Part shown: piece after piece, positions 1-14,100 of the stretch
Position numbering within the stretch: position 1 is the first letter of the stretch
Layout: each line of letters opens with the position of its first letter
Assembly: GCF_900496995.4 (NCBI RefSeq)
Contig: NC_044030.1
Span: forward strand, 10,971,851-11,035,850
Length of the DNA: 64,000 bases
Reading direction: 5' to 3'
Source of the DNA: Aquila chrysaetos chrysaetos
Lineage: Eukaryota > Chordata > Aves > Accipitriformes > Accipitridae
Made by a program: the position numbers and the translations under genes
Notes under the pieces: generated by a model
Database searches by the model: none
Seen by the model: the letters and a program-made list of their open reading frames with translations, nothing else
Told to the model about the DNA's origin: nothing

Positions 1-3000
1 ACTCACTGTATTTGGCAGGTCACTGACGTTATCCTTCATCCCAAGTTTCAAAATGACAAGCTCTCCTTATAATGCTAAAAGCACCAGCTTTTCAAGGGAA
101 TTGGGAAGAAAAACATTGCAAGTGAACCCCTGAGGGCTGAGCCACTTGTCTCTGCTGAAGACAGGTCCCTGCTCTACCTGGAAGCCTCCAGATGAGATAT
201 GCCCATGTTCCCGGGTATTAGTGATGGGGAAGAGAATAGGCAGGACACCTCCCCGTTGTGCTCACCGTGAGGAAATTCTTTGGAGAAACAGGAAAGTAGT
301 AACAAAGCAACTAAAGGAGCAGCCAAGTGAGCAAAGTCATTGGGGGAAAATGAGAGAAGCAAATCAGTGATCGGAAAACTGCAGCAAGCACATACTGTTT
401 GTTCAGAGCGTCCCAGACCAGGATGTTGCAAATGTTGGCTTTCAGCCCCCCAAAAAGCAACACTATTGGCAGATCTAGCAAAGTAACCGAGAGTGAAAGT
501 CTCAAGACAATGGAAACCTTGTTCAGTGGCACGCTTAAATAAAAGACAGCTCATGGTAATGGCAGCTGGCTCAGTGGATTCAATATTAAGCATGTAGTCA
601 GATGTTTTACTGAACTGAGACCAGTGCTAACCTCTGCCTGCACGGAGATGACTGTTCCTCCTAATGAGATTTCAGCCACAGCAGTGTAGGCAGTTTGGAG
701 ATGACTGTTTTGTCCCTTCCTGTGATACACTAGTTCTGTGGCTAAAGTGGGGACTTTCCTCTGCAGGGCCAGCAGCTGCAACAAGCACTAATACACAGAT
801 GTAACACGCATTAGCTGCCATAAGCGTGAAAGAGCACTCAAAATAAATCAACATGACGGTCTATGAGGACCACAAATACTCCCAGTCCCTGCTCTGCTTT
901 GCTCAGCTCAACATAATTTGGGATAAAGTATTTCAAAAGCCATGTAAGGTAACCTGCTTAGATAGGCAAGTTAAGTAAGGGCCGGATCTGGAGTTCCCCT
1001 GGGTATGCATGCAGCACACAAAAGCAGAAGTGAGTCCTGCTGAATTCCCGATGATTAAAATGGTTCAACCAAGGGGGGGAAAGATTAACCTTTTTTTGTT
1101 GTTCAGCATTGATGATGGAAATCGATATTTACTGTTTGCAGGAACTGGATTTATTCAGCTGTTGCTAAAGCTGTTTAGAAAGTGATACCCTTTACATACA
1201 AAATGCCCTACCACCCCAGGCAAAAGGTGGGTTGTGTGGAAGTCCATGGGGCATTTTTCATGGAGGTGGGAACCACCTGAAATCAACAGTGGGTCTAAGC
1301 AAATGTAAAGTCATTGCCCTTGACGGACCTCGGTCCTGGACTTACCCCTGCATCACAGGATCATGCCCCAGTGGCTTGCTGGGGATGGGGAAAGGGTGTG
1401 CTTGGTGAGAAAGACGGGTGCAGAGAAGGCAGAGGAGGGCCGCTGCTTTGCTGCAAGTAGGCACGGGCACCAAGGGTGCATGCCAGGCAGGAGAAGGAGC
1501 CATTTTGGGGAGCAAGTATGTCCAGGGGCTGCACTGGGTGGGTGCATGTGCACCCACCATTTCCATCTGCACTTGCTGGGCACCACCTTGAGGGAGCAGC
1601 TGTGGGAGTGGGTTTCCAGCTGTATTTGTGCTCTTGGCTGCCTGCAGGACTTCGCTTACGGTCAAGAAAGAGCAATGAGGATTTGTACCACACTGCTGTC
1701 TGAGAGAGGGAAAGCAGCCGTGCGAGACAAATGTCTGAGCCGAACAGTTGCTGGAGAGATGGAGAAACCTACACCCACCCTCCACCCCGAAGGCAGCTGC
1801 TATTCATGGCTGTGCTGTGACATACCTTTCCCGTGCGCTGCAAAGAGGCTCTGGGGTCAGAGTGACATAGTTTTTCTTGTGTCGGGCTTGCTCACCAGGT
1901 ACTGCTGTCCCGTACTGGTAGCCACCGCACGCTTGACAGTGTTGGGCTCTGCAGCCTTACTGTCATGTTTCACACAGCAGGGCCTGGACTGGTATCCTCA
2001 CGAGGAAAATAAAAATTTGCGGGCTAGTCCACACTCTGTAGCAGGGAGGGGATCCCACCTTGCTGAGGATGGGGAGACACATGTGCCCCGAGAGGCTGCA
2101 TCCCCTCTTCTACCTCATTCACCTGCAAAACCATCCTCTCCATCACCTCAGTCCCAGGAGCATCACTGAGGGTCAGGGCAGGGGTGCCAGGGAGCTGCTG
2201 CCTGCCGGTGGCAGCACAAGGAGACCCCAGGGAGCCGGCGTTGCTCCTGCCACCCCTTCCACCTTCCTCCTCCTCCCCAGGTTAGCAATCCCAGTTGGCA
2301 CAACCTGCCGCCCTCCCCAGACCCTGCTCCCCGCTGCCCGTCCTGTCCGCTGGGGAGAAGCTGCACGCAGAAGAGCAGCGACGGGGAGGGGGCCAGGGAG
2401 CTCCAAAAAACACAGAAATACGTACAGGAAATAGCTCAAGTGAATGCTGAAACCCTGAAGATTTATATCCTACTTTCTCCTAAGCCTTTTTGTTCTTTCA
2501 GCCTCCCTCCCTTACTGGGGTAAATCAGGTACTTTATCTGTGTATTTATGAAGAAAAAACATTATCTTTCCCTCCTAATCCAGTTTCCAAACACAGCATA
2601 ATGAAAAAAAAATCTCTTGTGCTTATCCTAGGACACATGTTTGTGAAGGGAGGTGTGTGTGAGGGAGACAAGGAAAGCAAGTAAGTACAAAAGGAGAAAG
2701 AGGAGGAGGTGGGGAAATGTGTCGTAAACAGTTTCCTCTTGGTCCCCTCACAGCTGCTTTGTTTTTTCTTTTCCTGTCCCTTATAATTTGAAAAAATCTC
2801 ATCACAATAATGGTTTGGGGGACAGTCAAGAAAAGGGGCCTTGTAAAAAACAATAAGCCATTTTAGAAAGATCAGGTCTTTCCTGTTAACACAATAATCC
2901 ACTTTTCTTGGGCTAGTAAAAATCTCAACTTTTGCCCTTAAACTCTGTCTTGTACTGCATGCCTTATAAACAAAAAGTAACAAAGTTTGGCACTTAACAA

Positions 3001-6000
3001 TACTGAGAAAAACCATTTAGGTAGGAAAATCAGAAATATTATAGGCAGAAAGGTTTGCTTGCCAATCCAGGGTACGGCTTGGGATGGAATTCCAAATATT
3101 TAGCACGTTGAGAATGGTTGCGATGAAACTTGTGTGCTTTAAAGAATGAGAGTACATTCACTACCGCAAAAGTTTTCTGGTGAAATCAGAAACTTGCTGC
3201 AGGGTAACCCCTGACTGAATAACTATGGAAAATGGCACTGTTGCTACGCTTACAAGCCTCTCCCGCTTTTTGTCAGCATTTATGTTTCCTTTGAGTCATG
3301 CCCACAACTCACAGTGCAGCATCTACTTGCTTGTGAATCACAGCAATAAAAATAAATAACCAAGAAGAAGAATTACCGATGCAGCATGGCCACAAGCACT
3401 GGCATGGAAAATGGTCTCTTCTCCTAAGGGTAAGCTAGCAGAGTGCTTTAAAATCCCTGTAGATACAGCAGAGCTGTTTGACCCCACCACAAGAAATCCC
3501 TGCTCATTTGCTCATGCCTGCCAAGCACTGCACACAAAGGTGATGTGGGGATGGGGTGGGCAGCAGGCGAGCACACAGCGGTGGAGCAGAGCGGGTGCAC
3601 CCTGCCCAGCTCATCTGGCATTCACTGCTCGCTGGCTCCAAAATATTATCCTTCCGAGGTCTTCTTTTCAAAACTCCAGCCACAGTCCCTCGGCAACTCA
3701 AATGCTTAACTGGCAGACCGTGTTGTGTCAAAAACATCACGGGGATATGGCATTGCCCCTTTGCATGTGTGAAACTGCTACCTTGCTGTTTGGTGCTGGC
3801 AAAGGGTGCCTGATAACCTCTCTGCAGAGGTTCCACCCCTTGGGATCCCGTACTGGCAACACAGCTAATTTCCTCAAGCTGCCCAGGGGTGGTGTTTACA
3901 TACCAGTCAGAATGATTTAAGCAAGCCTTCTTGTGTGTTTGAAAGTCAAATAGTTTCATTTCATAACATCTGTCATTTTATATAAATAGAATTGATTACC
4001 AACTATTAATGCCTAATTTTTTCTACTCCTCTTTGGATGCTTTTCAGCAAAGGCATGGACAACTTGGTGCCCCCCAAACAACCTAGCTCGCTGATGGACA
4101 GTGCTGGAAACAATTTGTCAGCAGCAATCTGGCAGATAAGGCCCATGCCTCACTTTGGAAACCTGATGCACACAGCGCAGGCACCCTAGTAAGCCGGTGC
4201 CTGGAAATGGTGAATGTCACCGATGTGCCCAGCACGCACTGCAAATCCGGGCTGCCGGGGCCCAAGGCTGTGCTCCTCAGTGTGGAGCATGAAGTCCCCA
4301 GGTTTCTGGCAGCATCAGGGGTGGACCAGGTGCAGCAGAACATGTTGCGGAGCCAAGCATACACGTCTGTGTAAATAACTTCACACAAACCCTTGCTGAC
4401 ACCATCAAGCTGGGCTGACAGTTTCACTGTGCTCCCCAGGAGGCACCTCCATTCTCATGCTGGACCGGTCACACACTGCCTGTCAGGCAGCTTGCCCCAG
4501 TTCATCCTTCTTCTCTCCCCCTGAAAGTTTTCATCCTCTTGGGACACTGTCTTGGGGCACTTCTGCCCTGGTGTGTGATCGAGCTTTCCCTCTGGAGATC
4601 TGCCCATGCATTCCACAGCATTTGCCAGTGGAAAACATTCATGCCCATTTTGATATCTTTTCTGATAACACTGCTGATAAATATGGACAGGGAGAGGCTC
4701 AATTTTTCATACATGTGAACTGATTATATTTCAGCCCACTCGTAAAAATGCTACAGGTGGCAGAGGGGGAAGAGGGGCAACTGAGCACCCATGTCCCCCT
4801 TTGCCAGCACCAGTGAACATGTTAGGACAAATGTAGTGGGTCTCAAGCTCAACATAGCTTACGCTGTGAAATTGCCAGGCATGCAAGTGCTGCATGCTGC
4901 CAAGGCATGTCAGCAAGCCTTGCCATTTTAGATTGTCTGGGCAGTCATTTTTATTTTAGCTGCTTCGTTAAGATAAGTCTTAAACATCCTCGTGTCTGTT
5001 GTGTTAGTACAGGAAGCAGCTCTGCAAAATCCTAGTGCTTCATAGAAGCAGCTAAAAGCTGGTGTTTCTGTGAAATGCCGAGGAAGATTGATGGGCCAGC
5101 CCCCAAGATGTTTATTAAAGAGTCTGATGGTTCTCCTAAAATTTAGCTATCCTTTTGAGATTTCTTATGTATGTGGCATTTGTGTATTTTTAAAAAAATC
5201 ATTGAACAATGGGGAAAAAAAACTTTGCAAGTAATTGTTTTCTGAACACACCCCATAAGGATTCTCTAAATAAGCATATTTGCGTTGAGCTGTCACTGAG
5301 CACCCATCCCTGAATCTAAAACTCAGCTTACTACTGACAGAGAAGGAGGAGGGTACAATGCTATAGTTCATAGGTTTTAGGAAGGACAAAGATTATTGAC
5401 CTTTTTTCCTTCCTCTGCATCTCCCTCCTTCCATTTTTCTCAATTTGCAGGAACCCGGTTTGTGAAAACTAGCAAAATCTGAACCACTGCTGACAGAGAA
5501 ACTTTTCCTGGTCTCCCTCACTGCCGCTGCAGCCACCAAAGAGGTGGAAAATATCCTCAGTGACTGTTCAAAGGATTGACAGAAGAAGCAATCACAAGTG
5601 GGAAGATCAGAAGCCAGGCTGGGATGGGTTCCTCCAGCTCCATAAATCTCCACCAAAACAAGAGAGTGGTCTGCTTGGTTTTTTTCTTTTTTTCTCTTTC
5701 TTTCTGTTTTTTTTCCCCAGCACTCTGAATCAAAGACAGGCTTGACTTCTCTGGAGACATTTGTCTTTCTGTTTTATTTCAAGCTCCTGGTTTTGAAGCA
5801 ACAGTAACACAAAGTGTTCCCACAACAAGATTTCATGGTCTAGTACTTATTTTTCTAAATCATAACTGCTGAGACTTACTATGTTCTTGGTACTGCTTTA
5901 TGCATAAAGTCAACACTGAAGTTCCTGTCGGCCAAAGTCCCTGTCTCCAAGCATGGCTTTAGTTCATTAATATTACAATGCTGAGCAAGGAGCCCAGCAG

Positions 6001-9000
6001 TAGGATTCTGTCATATATTCGAAAGACACTTTGGGGGTTAAAAAAAGTTTCCAAAAAGTATTTGAAGGAATACAACTGGAGGCTTCCAGGTAAACCCTTG
6101 GTGCCCCGATGCTAGCAAGGAAGCAGTGGTGTGAGAGGAGGCACAGGAGTGCCAGGAATGGTGTACCTCCTTTTCTGGGATTTGCTGTATCAGAGCAAGC
6201 CCTACCCACCCATCCAAAACTCCTGGTATCTCTCTTGGGAAAGAAGGGCAACACCTGGGAGCTGACTAATGGGAGCCAGGACTGAGCCTCTGCCTGGATT
6301 GCTAAAGTCTGGTCCTTTTTACCACTCTCCTGTAATGTACAGAAACTGAACAAGCCCCAAGCCCTGATTCTTCCCAACCTGATCACCAGCTGACCACATG
6401 TTTGAAAGCTGGACTTCATAGTATTAAGAGGGCGGGCCAGGGGTTTTCTTACTGACACAGAAATATCCATGTAGGTGATGAAATGCCAATGCTCACCTGA
6501 TGCCGTTCCAGTGGAGTGGTTATTGCACAACTGACACGATGCTACCTGCCTGCCAGGGTGCTGATTTTTCAGGATTACTTGCAGAGACACCTTTGCTATG
6601 GTACATCTTTGCTATAGAAAACTGCGTCAAAACATGTGCCGATAGGGAAGATGACTTGGGGTGAAAGGCCCACAAGACTCCTTGTGGCTTTGCTGGAAAA
6701 TCACTTAAGCCCACTTTAGGGGAAGCACAAAAGAGCAATGTTTGTTCAGCCAGTGTGACAAGAAAGATGGGCAAAGAATGTGACAGAGACAGCCAGGAAA
6801 ACTCCCTTGCTTGGACAAGAGTGTCAGTGCAATTACTCTTTCTTACTCCATCTACAAAATAGTCCCTTTTTCTTACAAAGTGACTCTTTTCTCTCTCTCT
6901 CCCCACCTCTGACATATGATCTTCCTGCTTCAGCAGAGCTACTGTGATTTCAGCTGCTGCCTCTGAGCTGATTTGAAACATGAGGCCTTTAGCTGGTAGC
7001 CTGCCATAACCATTCTGCATCCTTCATGCTTTTGCAGGCCACAAGGGCCACACCAGCTCAAAGCACAAGCTGGAGCAGCCCCATTGTCACTCTAACTTGC
7101 ACTGGTGAAGGCTTCCCACCAAAAAGCGACTGCATTGCTGGAGCACACAGCCCTACCTGGCCCCAGAACACAAACAGGAGGACGGTCAAGGAGAAGCAGC
7201 AGGGAACCCACAGCAATATCTCTGGAGACACTGAGAATCCTGCAACACCAGGAAATTCCTGCTTTGCTACTTAAAACCACTTCCAGACAATTTTTTCCTA
7301 AACCACACTTCTCTTAAGCCTCCAGTGCACAAACCCACAAAAGGGGAAGTCTAACCAAAAAAAACCCCCAAAATCTGCAAAAAATTCACCATGTGAACTT
7401 CAACATTTCCCAATAAATATTAAGAAAAAAAATTACCTGACGAAAAGACTAAACAAAAGCATGGTGAGGCCTTCAGGATTGATTTAGGGAGCATTTTTAA
7501 TTAAGCAATTTTACTGACACCCCTGCACAGGCCTCCAGACCTGGGTCTGCCATGCTTTTTTGTAAGAATTGGCTGCAAGCCACAAGCCCAGGATGCTGCA
7601 CTTGTGCAAGCAAGAGGTTTCTGTCCTGGCATGGGCACCAAAGCCAGAGCTTACGGTTTGCCTGAGGCAGGGAGCCCTCCGGTGAGCAGACCAGAAGCAA
7701 ACAGGCAGGTGAGTCTCCCAGGGTGGAAGGACAGGCACCAAAGCATCATGTTTTCACGGGGAAACTTGCTCTTGTTACCACTTCTCAGATGGTTGGTGTA
7801 TTGGTAAGGATGGGAAAGGATGTGTAGGAAAGGATGCATGGGTGTTGTCCCCCCAGCAGCAATGCTGGAGCATGGATCAGGCACACTGTGGCTTCAGTCC
7901 CTGCTGTGGAGGGGCTGCAGGGATGGGCACAGGAGGCTACTGAGACCCAGCATGCACCCGCCTCCGCCGCAGTCAGCTGCCCCCCATGCAAACAACTAAC
8001 CCCCCCCTTGCAGCCTGTTGCTTTTCTCCCTTACCATCCTGCTTCTCTGCCTCCACATCACTGCAGTGACATGAGCTTCCCACGTGTGGAAGGGAGATCG
8101 GTTGGGCAAACCTGTTCATGCACAGGGCCCAAACCCCAGACACAGTAAAAATGGTTGCTGACAGCCGGGGTCAGGGAGGAAAGCACTGATGCGTCGTACA
8201 GCCAAGTGCTGTATGCCTTCAAAGCGTGGGGCAGATGTTTCCTGCTGCTTAGCCTCCTGGAGGCCAATAACCAAAGGAAGTAATCTGAGCACTAGTGGTC
8301 TTCCAGAAGAGTTGAAATGAAGGCAGCCTGGGACCTCAGCATTACTCTTGGCTGTTGCAGATTGGATTGGTGATGCTGTATGAGCTGTGCCACCAGTAAC
8401 AGTCATGATTTCTTGGCGCTAAAGAGACTTCGCTGACCTCCAGTCTGCCCCATCCATCCGATACAGCAGGGCCCACCTGGAAATGTGCACAACATCATGG
8501 CTATCTCAGGAGATCTCAACGCATTAATTTTTGCTGCGGTTCCTGGAGAGATCTTCGAGCTGTCAGTCTTTCTTTGGTAACACAGTGCTTGGAGCAAAAC
8601 AGAGTATTTCTTGGGCTGCAGACACACCAAGGACTGAAAATGTGTGGCAATACCCTTCCTGCTTGTGCCAAGGCTGCAGCATCCTGACCCCGTGGTATCG
8701 AGGCGCAGCATTGAGCCATGCTGGGGAGGTGTCGAGCCAATACAGAGCTTGTGCCAGTGCTAATCTGTTCTTGTGACTCAGGTGTCCAGAGGCACATACA
8801 AAATGCTGATGCTGAAGAAAAATAAAGTGAGGAGGAAGGGATATTGTCAAAGTGTAGCAACTCCTGTTTCCATTAAGTCAGTTAGTCTGAGTCAGTTAAG
8901 TCCTTTTTCTAGGTGGGACTTTCCTGCAGCGTGCCAAGAAGTAATTGCGCGTCTGCTGGGTTGCGTCAGTTCAAGCAATGGGGACACAGGTGTCCAGAAA

Positions 9001-9420
9001 GGGCACTATCAAAGCAATGGAAAAAAAGGCATCGTTACCAGGAGTTGTAGGCAAACTCATTATCCATCCTGGGAAGTTAAGCGGTATTTGTCTGGAGAGA
9101 AGAAATAGGGCTTTGTACATCTTTTTGGACTGTTTTAAAATGTTTTACCTGCTTAAAGTGATACTGAATTTCCTGTTTTCAGCACTCTGGTGTGTGCTGT
9201 CACAGGTCTCTGTATGTGGACTTGGCATCATCTGTTTCTGCATTAAAGAAAGATTTTTTTCTCACAGCTGAGAGCTGTTGTTGTGGGAAAGATAAAGAGC
9301 AAAGAAGTGTTTTGACAGTTTTCCTATTGTATGGTGTGATAGTTACAGAGAGGCAGCCAAGCCAAAAAAAACCCCAAATACCTATTTTTCACCTTCCTGC
9401 CCATCTTCCACAACACACCT
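1..9420. other. Intergenic, no gene supported
   Basis: Several long open frames exist on both strands (for example 1363-2169 plus and 5973-6590 minus), but they overlap one another, lack recognisable domains and look like chance frames in G+C-rich DNA. A polypyrimidine run lies at 5680-5718 and a CT run near 6886-6900. Confidence 0.6.
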
Positions 9421-9439
9421 GCTAGGCACCCTGGGATGG

Positions 9440-9675
9440 CATCTTACGTGTGATCACACGCAGAGCAAATGGTTGCAAGGCGGCGGGAGCGCGCCCGTCC
9501 CAGAGGCCACAGCACCGTACGAACAGATGGATGGCCATGGGACTCACCGGTGGCCGGGAGAGCTCACGGTCACGTCTGCACGCCACAGCCCCGCCGTGCG
9601 AAGGCACCGGATCGCAGCGAGCACGCGTGGTGACCTCGGGAGCTCCTGAGAGCACCAGGGAGAAGCCGTGGAGGA
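9440..9675. promoter_or_regulatory. CpG-dense patch, possible promoter or enhancer island
   Basis: Counting by eye, about 21 CpG dinucleotides fall in 9481-9640 (GGCGGGAGCGCGCCCGTCCC and onward), far denser than the flanks. No TATA box or recognisable first exon accompanies it. Function is unknown and island status is a composition call only. Confidence 0.4.
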
Positions 9676-11079
9676 GCAGGTGGCCAGGCTGCCAGCCCAG
9701 ACATTGCCTCCTGTGCCAGCGAGCACCGAGGTGCCAGGCGGGTTCGTGAGTGTCCTGCAGTGCCGTGGGGGACCCCCGCTGTGCCAGGCACTGCACAGAC
9801 GAAAGGCAGGGAACTGGGAAGGTCGTTCCAGATGTCATCCGTTTCAGGCTCCTGCAGTAATTAGTTCGTGTAGGGCTCTGTGTAAAACCTCCCAGCTGGC
9901 AGATTTGCTCTTCTGCAGCAGCCTGCCCATGGGGGTCCAAGTTCTCGGTACCATGTTTTCCCATACTACCTGCATGTCCTTTCCCCTCCCTGCCCTGCTC
10001 TCCATGGGCGGCCCTGAGGGCTGGGATGGCAGGGTCCTGACCAGGGATGGAGGGGCATATTTTGCCCTTCCTTACTTTTTGGCCCACTTGACCTTTTAGG
10101 TGTACGCTCAGAGTGAAACTTTCCGCTACGACCCTCAGATGTGGGTGAACACGGGTCAGACAAGTAGCAGAAGGAGGAGCACATGCTCATGCGAGTGTAA
10201 AACCGCAGTGTTAGGGTCCCAGAGCACCCCTTCAAAGCAAATCCATGGGGGTTTCAGAGTCCCTGTTCATCTCGCCACGGCACTGCTGCTGTGTCTGCAG
10301 CCAGCTGGAAAACTGAGATGGTGGCATCTGTCAGGGAGAGGGAAAAGGGGAAATCGGCAGAAGTTGCTCAGCCCTCTGGGCGCCCCAGGGCTCATGCAGA
10401 GGCTGAGGTTTGGCTGAGAGAAGTGTTTGGGGCCAGGCGCTCCTATGCCAGCAGGAGCCCAGTACTGCTAAGCACAAATGCAGGTACAAAAATCACTTGC
10501 ATGACTTACAGGGTGAGCATCACTCCCACAGCCCCCACTGCAGAGACCCAGCCCTGTTTCCCAATCAAGATGCAGAATCAGGTCAAGGAGGAAAAGGAGG
10601 TGGCATTAAGGGGATGATGTGGACGAGGGGATCCTCTGTGAGGTAGGGAAGGTGGAAAGAGGTATGGTGTGCGAGAAGAGCAGGGGGAGCGGTGATCCAC
10701 AGGAAGGTCCTGGTTTGTGTGGAGACTGTCAGAGGAAGGCGAGGGCCCTGTGGCAGAGAGGAAGCACAGCTGGGGTGGAGGTGGGGACAAGCCTCTCCTT
10801 TCCGCCTCTGTGGATGTGGTCACCCGAGCCTGCTGCTGCCAGCCGTCTTCCTCCTCTGCCACAGACGCCTGGGCACGGGGCACTGCACCCCTTCCCCAAG
10901 TGCCACCAGCTCGGCGGTGCTCCTCTTCCACCGAGCTGAGGCAGGTGCTTTAGCAGCTAAGCTGAAGTGGGTCCTTTGGCTACAAACACCCAGACCCAGT
11001 GACCTGTTTTCCCTCCTGGTTTTTTTCTACTGTTTATTTCCACTGCCTTACCATTTAGAAGGGAAGTTTTTGGTTAATT

Positions 11080-11140
11080 AAAAAAAAAAAGAAAGAAAGA
11101 AAGAAAAGAAAAAAAAAAAAAAAAGAAAGAAAGAAAAGAA

Positions 11141-11176
<36 letters not shown>

Positions 11177-11179
11177 AAA
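11080..11179. repeat. Pure A/G tract, mainly (GAAA)n
   Basis: One hundred bases contain only A and G on the plus strand: an A-run, then GAAA repeats broken by longer A-runs, then about ten uninterrupted GAAA units. It is a microsatellite likely to vary in length. Confidence 0.95.
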
Positions 11180-14100
11180 GCCTGCACTTCAGAAGTCCTC
11201 AGATTGCTTCTGTATGTTGAAAAACAAAACAGTAGGAAAAACTCCTATTTATTTACTCAGTGGTCCCTTTTCTTCAGTTCCAAGGAGCTCCTTGTGCAAA
11301 CAGGTACCCAATGTGAGAAGGGGAAGAACTCATGATCTTCTGAATTGCTGAGATTTATCATTATTGCTGCTGACAGGTATCATGAGCTGTGAATAACTCC
11401 TGGATGCTGTGAGCCCAGTTCTTATTTGCATTAGGGATACCTGAAGCCATTTTGTCAGCACATACATTTTTTTCTGTGGATATTCATCACACACATGCCC
11501 AGTTTGCCATCTCCTTATGCTGTCAAAGTGGTGGAAACAGGCACATAAATCAGGCTTATAGGTTCCTTCATTCACAGCTTACACTGTGTTACAAGAAATG
11601 TGGAATGACAAATGCAGTAACTTCCTGATTAAAAAAAATAATAATAAAAAGAATAACCTAGTTTGTCTTCACTCACCTCTGGAGTATTCTCAGAGAGGAA
11701 AGAAAAAAGGGAGTCAGATTGCTCCAAAGATTAAATAAATAACCCATAGCTTACTTCCCTGGGCAAGTGTTTATGTCTGTTATACTGGTGGGTATATAAA
11801 CTTCTCACCCTAAACACGGTGACCCTGTTTAGAGTGGAGAAGGCCGATCCTTGATGATAGTTAGCTCAGAGGTGGTTTGGGGTGAGTGGCCTTCCTCCAT
11901 TTGTGGAGATCTCTGGCTGTGCAAGGGAGCAGTCTTGTAAACAAAAATGAAAGACATTTTTCTCCAGATTTCCACAGGCTCAGATCTTCTCCCAGACCCT
12001 CCTGCACCCTGGCATGGTAAGATGTCAGGCCACTAAAGCAAATTTAAGAAATCAAAGAGCAGAGAATTAATACTCTAAAATACTCTGTTTACAGGTTCTC
12101 CTGCCTGCTAGGCAGAATAAGGCAGAAGCTGATCTGAAACCAATTTTAATATTGTACTATGAATACTCCTAATTTCAAAGCCCATTAAGCTGCTTGCAGG
12201 TAATGCCAGTATTGCCAGGAGAGCATAGTATGTTTGATACTTCCTACTGTAAGTCCAAGCAAAATTAGGTAGAGCCTCCGTGAAAGCTGCTCTCTGCCTC
12301 TACAGTTCAGTTGTTTAGACTGGAGGCCAGATGGGATCACACTGCAGTGCAGTAGCAGTCTGTGTGCATGCACTTAGCTGATGGAAAAGTGAGATAATCT
12401 GTTATTAGCTTGGCCTGTAATAAAAGGACATTACACAACATTGTTCTTATCACAGGCAGAGTGTGTTCTCTGACATTCACAGCAGCTTGGCCTATGCTCA
12501 GCAATTTCACACAAACATTGGCAATTAACATCTCTCATTCTTGTCCTCAATCTCAGAAACAGCAAGAGGGCTTGATTAGTTGTTGATGACTTGTGCAGGG
12601 TCCAGGTTCATGCTATTCAGGCTCCTGGCCTGGCTGTTCTAATTTATAATAATGTTACTTTGGTAAGGAAAATATATTAAATTAAGATCGGAATGCTCTA
12701 AGTGTGCCACCTGTGATTCAGCCATGAAGCAATAGATGTACCCTGCCTCCAAAATGCACCAGACTAAAAAGATAACATGGAAATGCAATAGTGGAAGAGA
12801 AGATCAGCAGAATGAAGTATGCTTCAGTTTGTCCAAAAGTGGGAGAAATAAAGCAACAGGCACTGGGGGCTAGAGAGGCAGAAGAGAAAAGAACTATTTC
12901 TCCAGAGTAACAGAAGGTTATGTCTGCTGCTAATACATTAAGGTCTATCCAGCTAGAGTTTCTCTGAAGTCAAGGGACACCCTAGAAAAAACAGGGACTA
13001 TTACACAAGAAAGAAGAGTCTCAAACCAAACCCATAGGAGATCCCAGAGGTCCAGAGTAGTCTGACATCATACACAGCCACTGCAGTAGTATGAGTATCT
13101 CTCTCCCTTCTAGGTCTGGTCTGTGTGCCCTTCTCCAGAGCTACCACAGCTGCAGACTTGGCTGCATTTACACAGTGGCTCCCATCTATTATTTGAGATT
13201 TTGTAAAAACAGCCAGTGGATGGGTCAAGTTCATCTCAGAGACTGCCTCAGGTCAGGTCTGGTTGGAGGTTGAGAATTGGAAGAAGAGTTATGCAAAGAC
13301 GCTACCTGAGAAAATGTGGTTTTTGGAGCAAGACTCCCATTAGACCAAAAGAGGGAGTATGTTCTCCCAAGTGTGGGAAATGCTCAGAAGATGGTGTTGG
13401 TCTGATATGGCAATAATTTCATTTTGTGCTTGTTTGATGTCACAACAGGTGAGGTAAAATTCTGCCTTGTCAACGCTGATAATGGCCTCTTATAATTTCA
13501 ATCAATAATTCATCCTTGAGAGCTTTATAAATATTAGCTATTTTAGTCTCACTTCACCTAAGAAGACATTTCTTCAGCTTTATGGAGTTTGGATTCATGA
13601 CCCTTATTTGCTTCAGATGCATAAGGATTTTTTTGCTTTGCATTTTGCCCTCAACTAAAAAGTCCTCCCTCCTGAGACCACAGAGGGTCATGGGCAAAAA
13701 AGCAAACACGTTCATGCAATATCTATCACACCTGCATTGCTTCTGGTGTGCTCTAATGGTTTTGCCTGTTAGCCATAACCGGACACTTCTGTCCCTCTGT
13801 GTGCAGACCATAATCCCTGTCTGCTGGGAGAGAGAAATGCCCAGAGAAATGCCATGCCACCTGAGCTTCTGGGACTGTTTCATTTCCAAGGTCAGTGTTA
13901 GGTAAACAATAAAGGCAGGTGCCCCTTTCTGCAGGGGCTAAGGCTTCTTCTTGTGGCTGTGGAAGCATCTTCATGGAAGCATAACCTTGCTTTTCCATGC
14001 TCCTGGCAGCCTCTGCGCAGGTGGGTGGTGGGAGCAGCAGAAAGAGATCTTGCAGAAGGCAGATGCTGGCAGCTGGCAAGATGTGGGGAGGATAAAGGCT

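Noticed and set aside
1363..2169. 268-codon plus-strand ORF
   Set aside because: No known domain is visible, competing frames are open on both strands, and the composition is that of G+C-rich non-coding DNA.
5973..6590. 205-codon minus-strand ORF
   Set aside because: It has no recognisable family, no splice or promoter context, and an overlapping frame continues independently at 6520-7020.
9422..10087. 221-codon minus-strand ORF in the CpG-dense patch
   Set aside because: High G+C lowers stop-codon frequency. The protein looks random and shows no motif.
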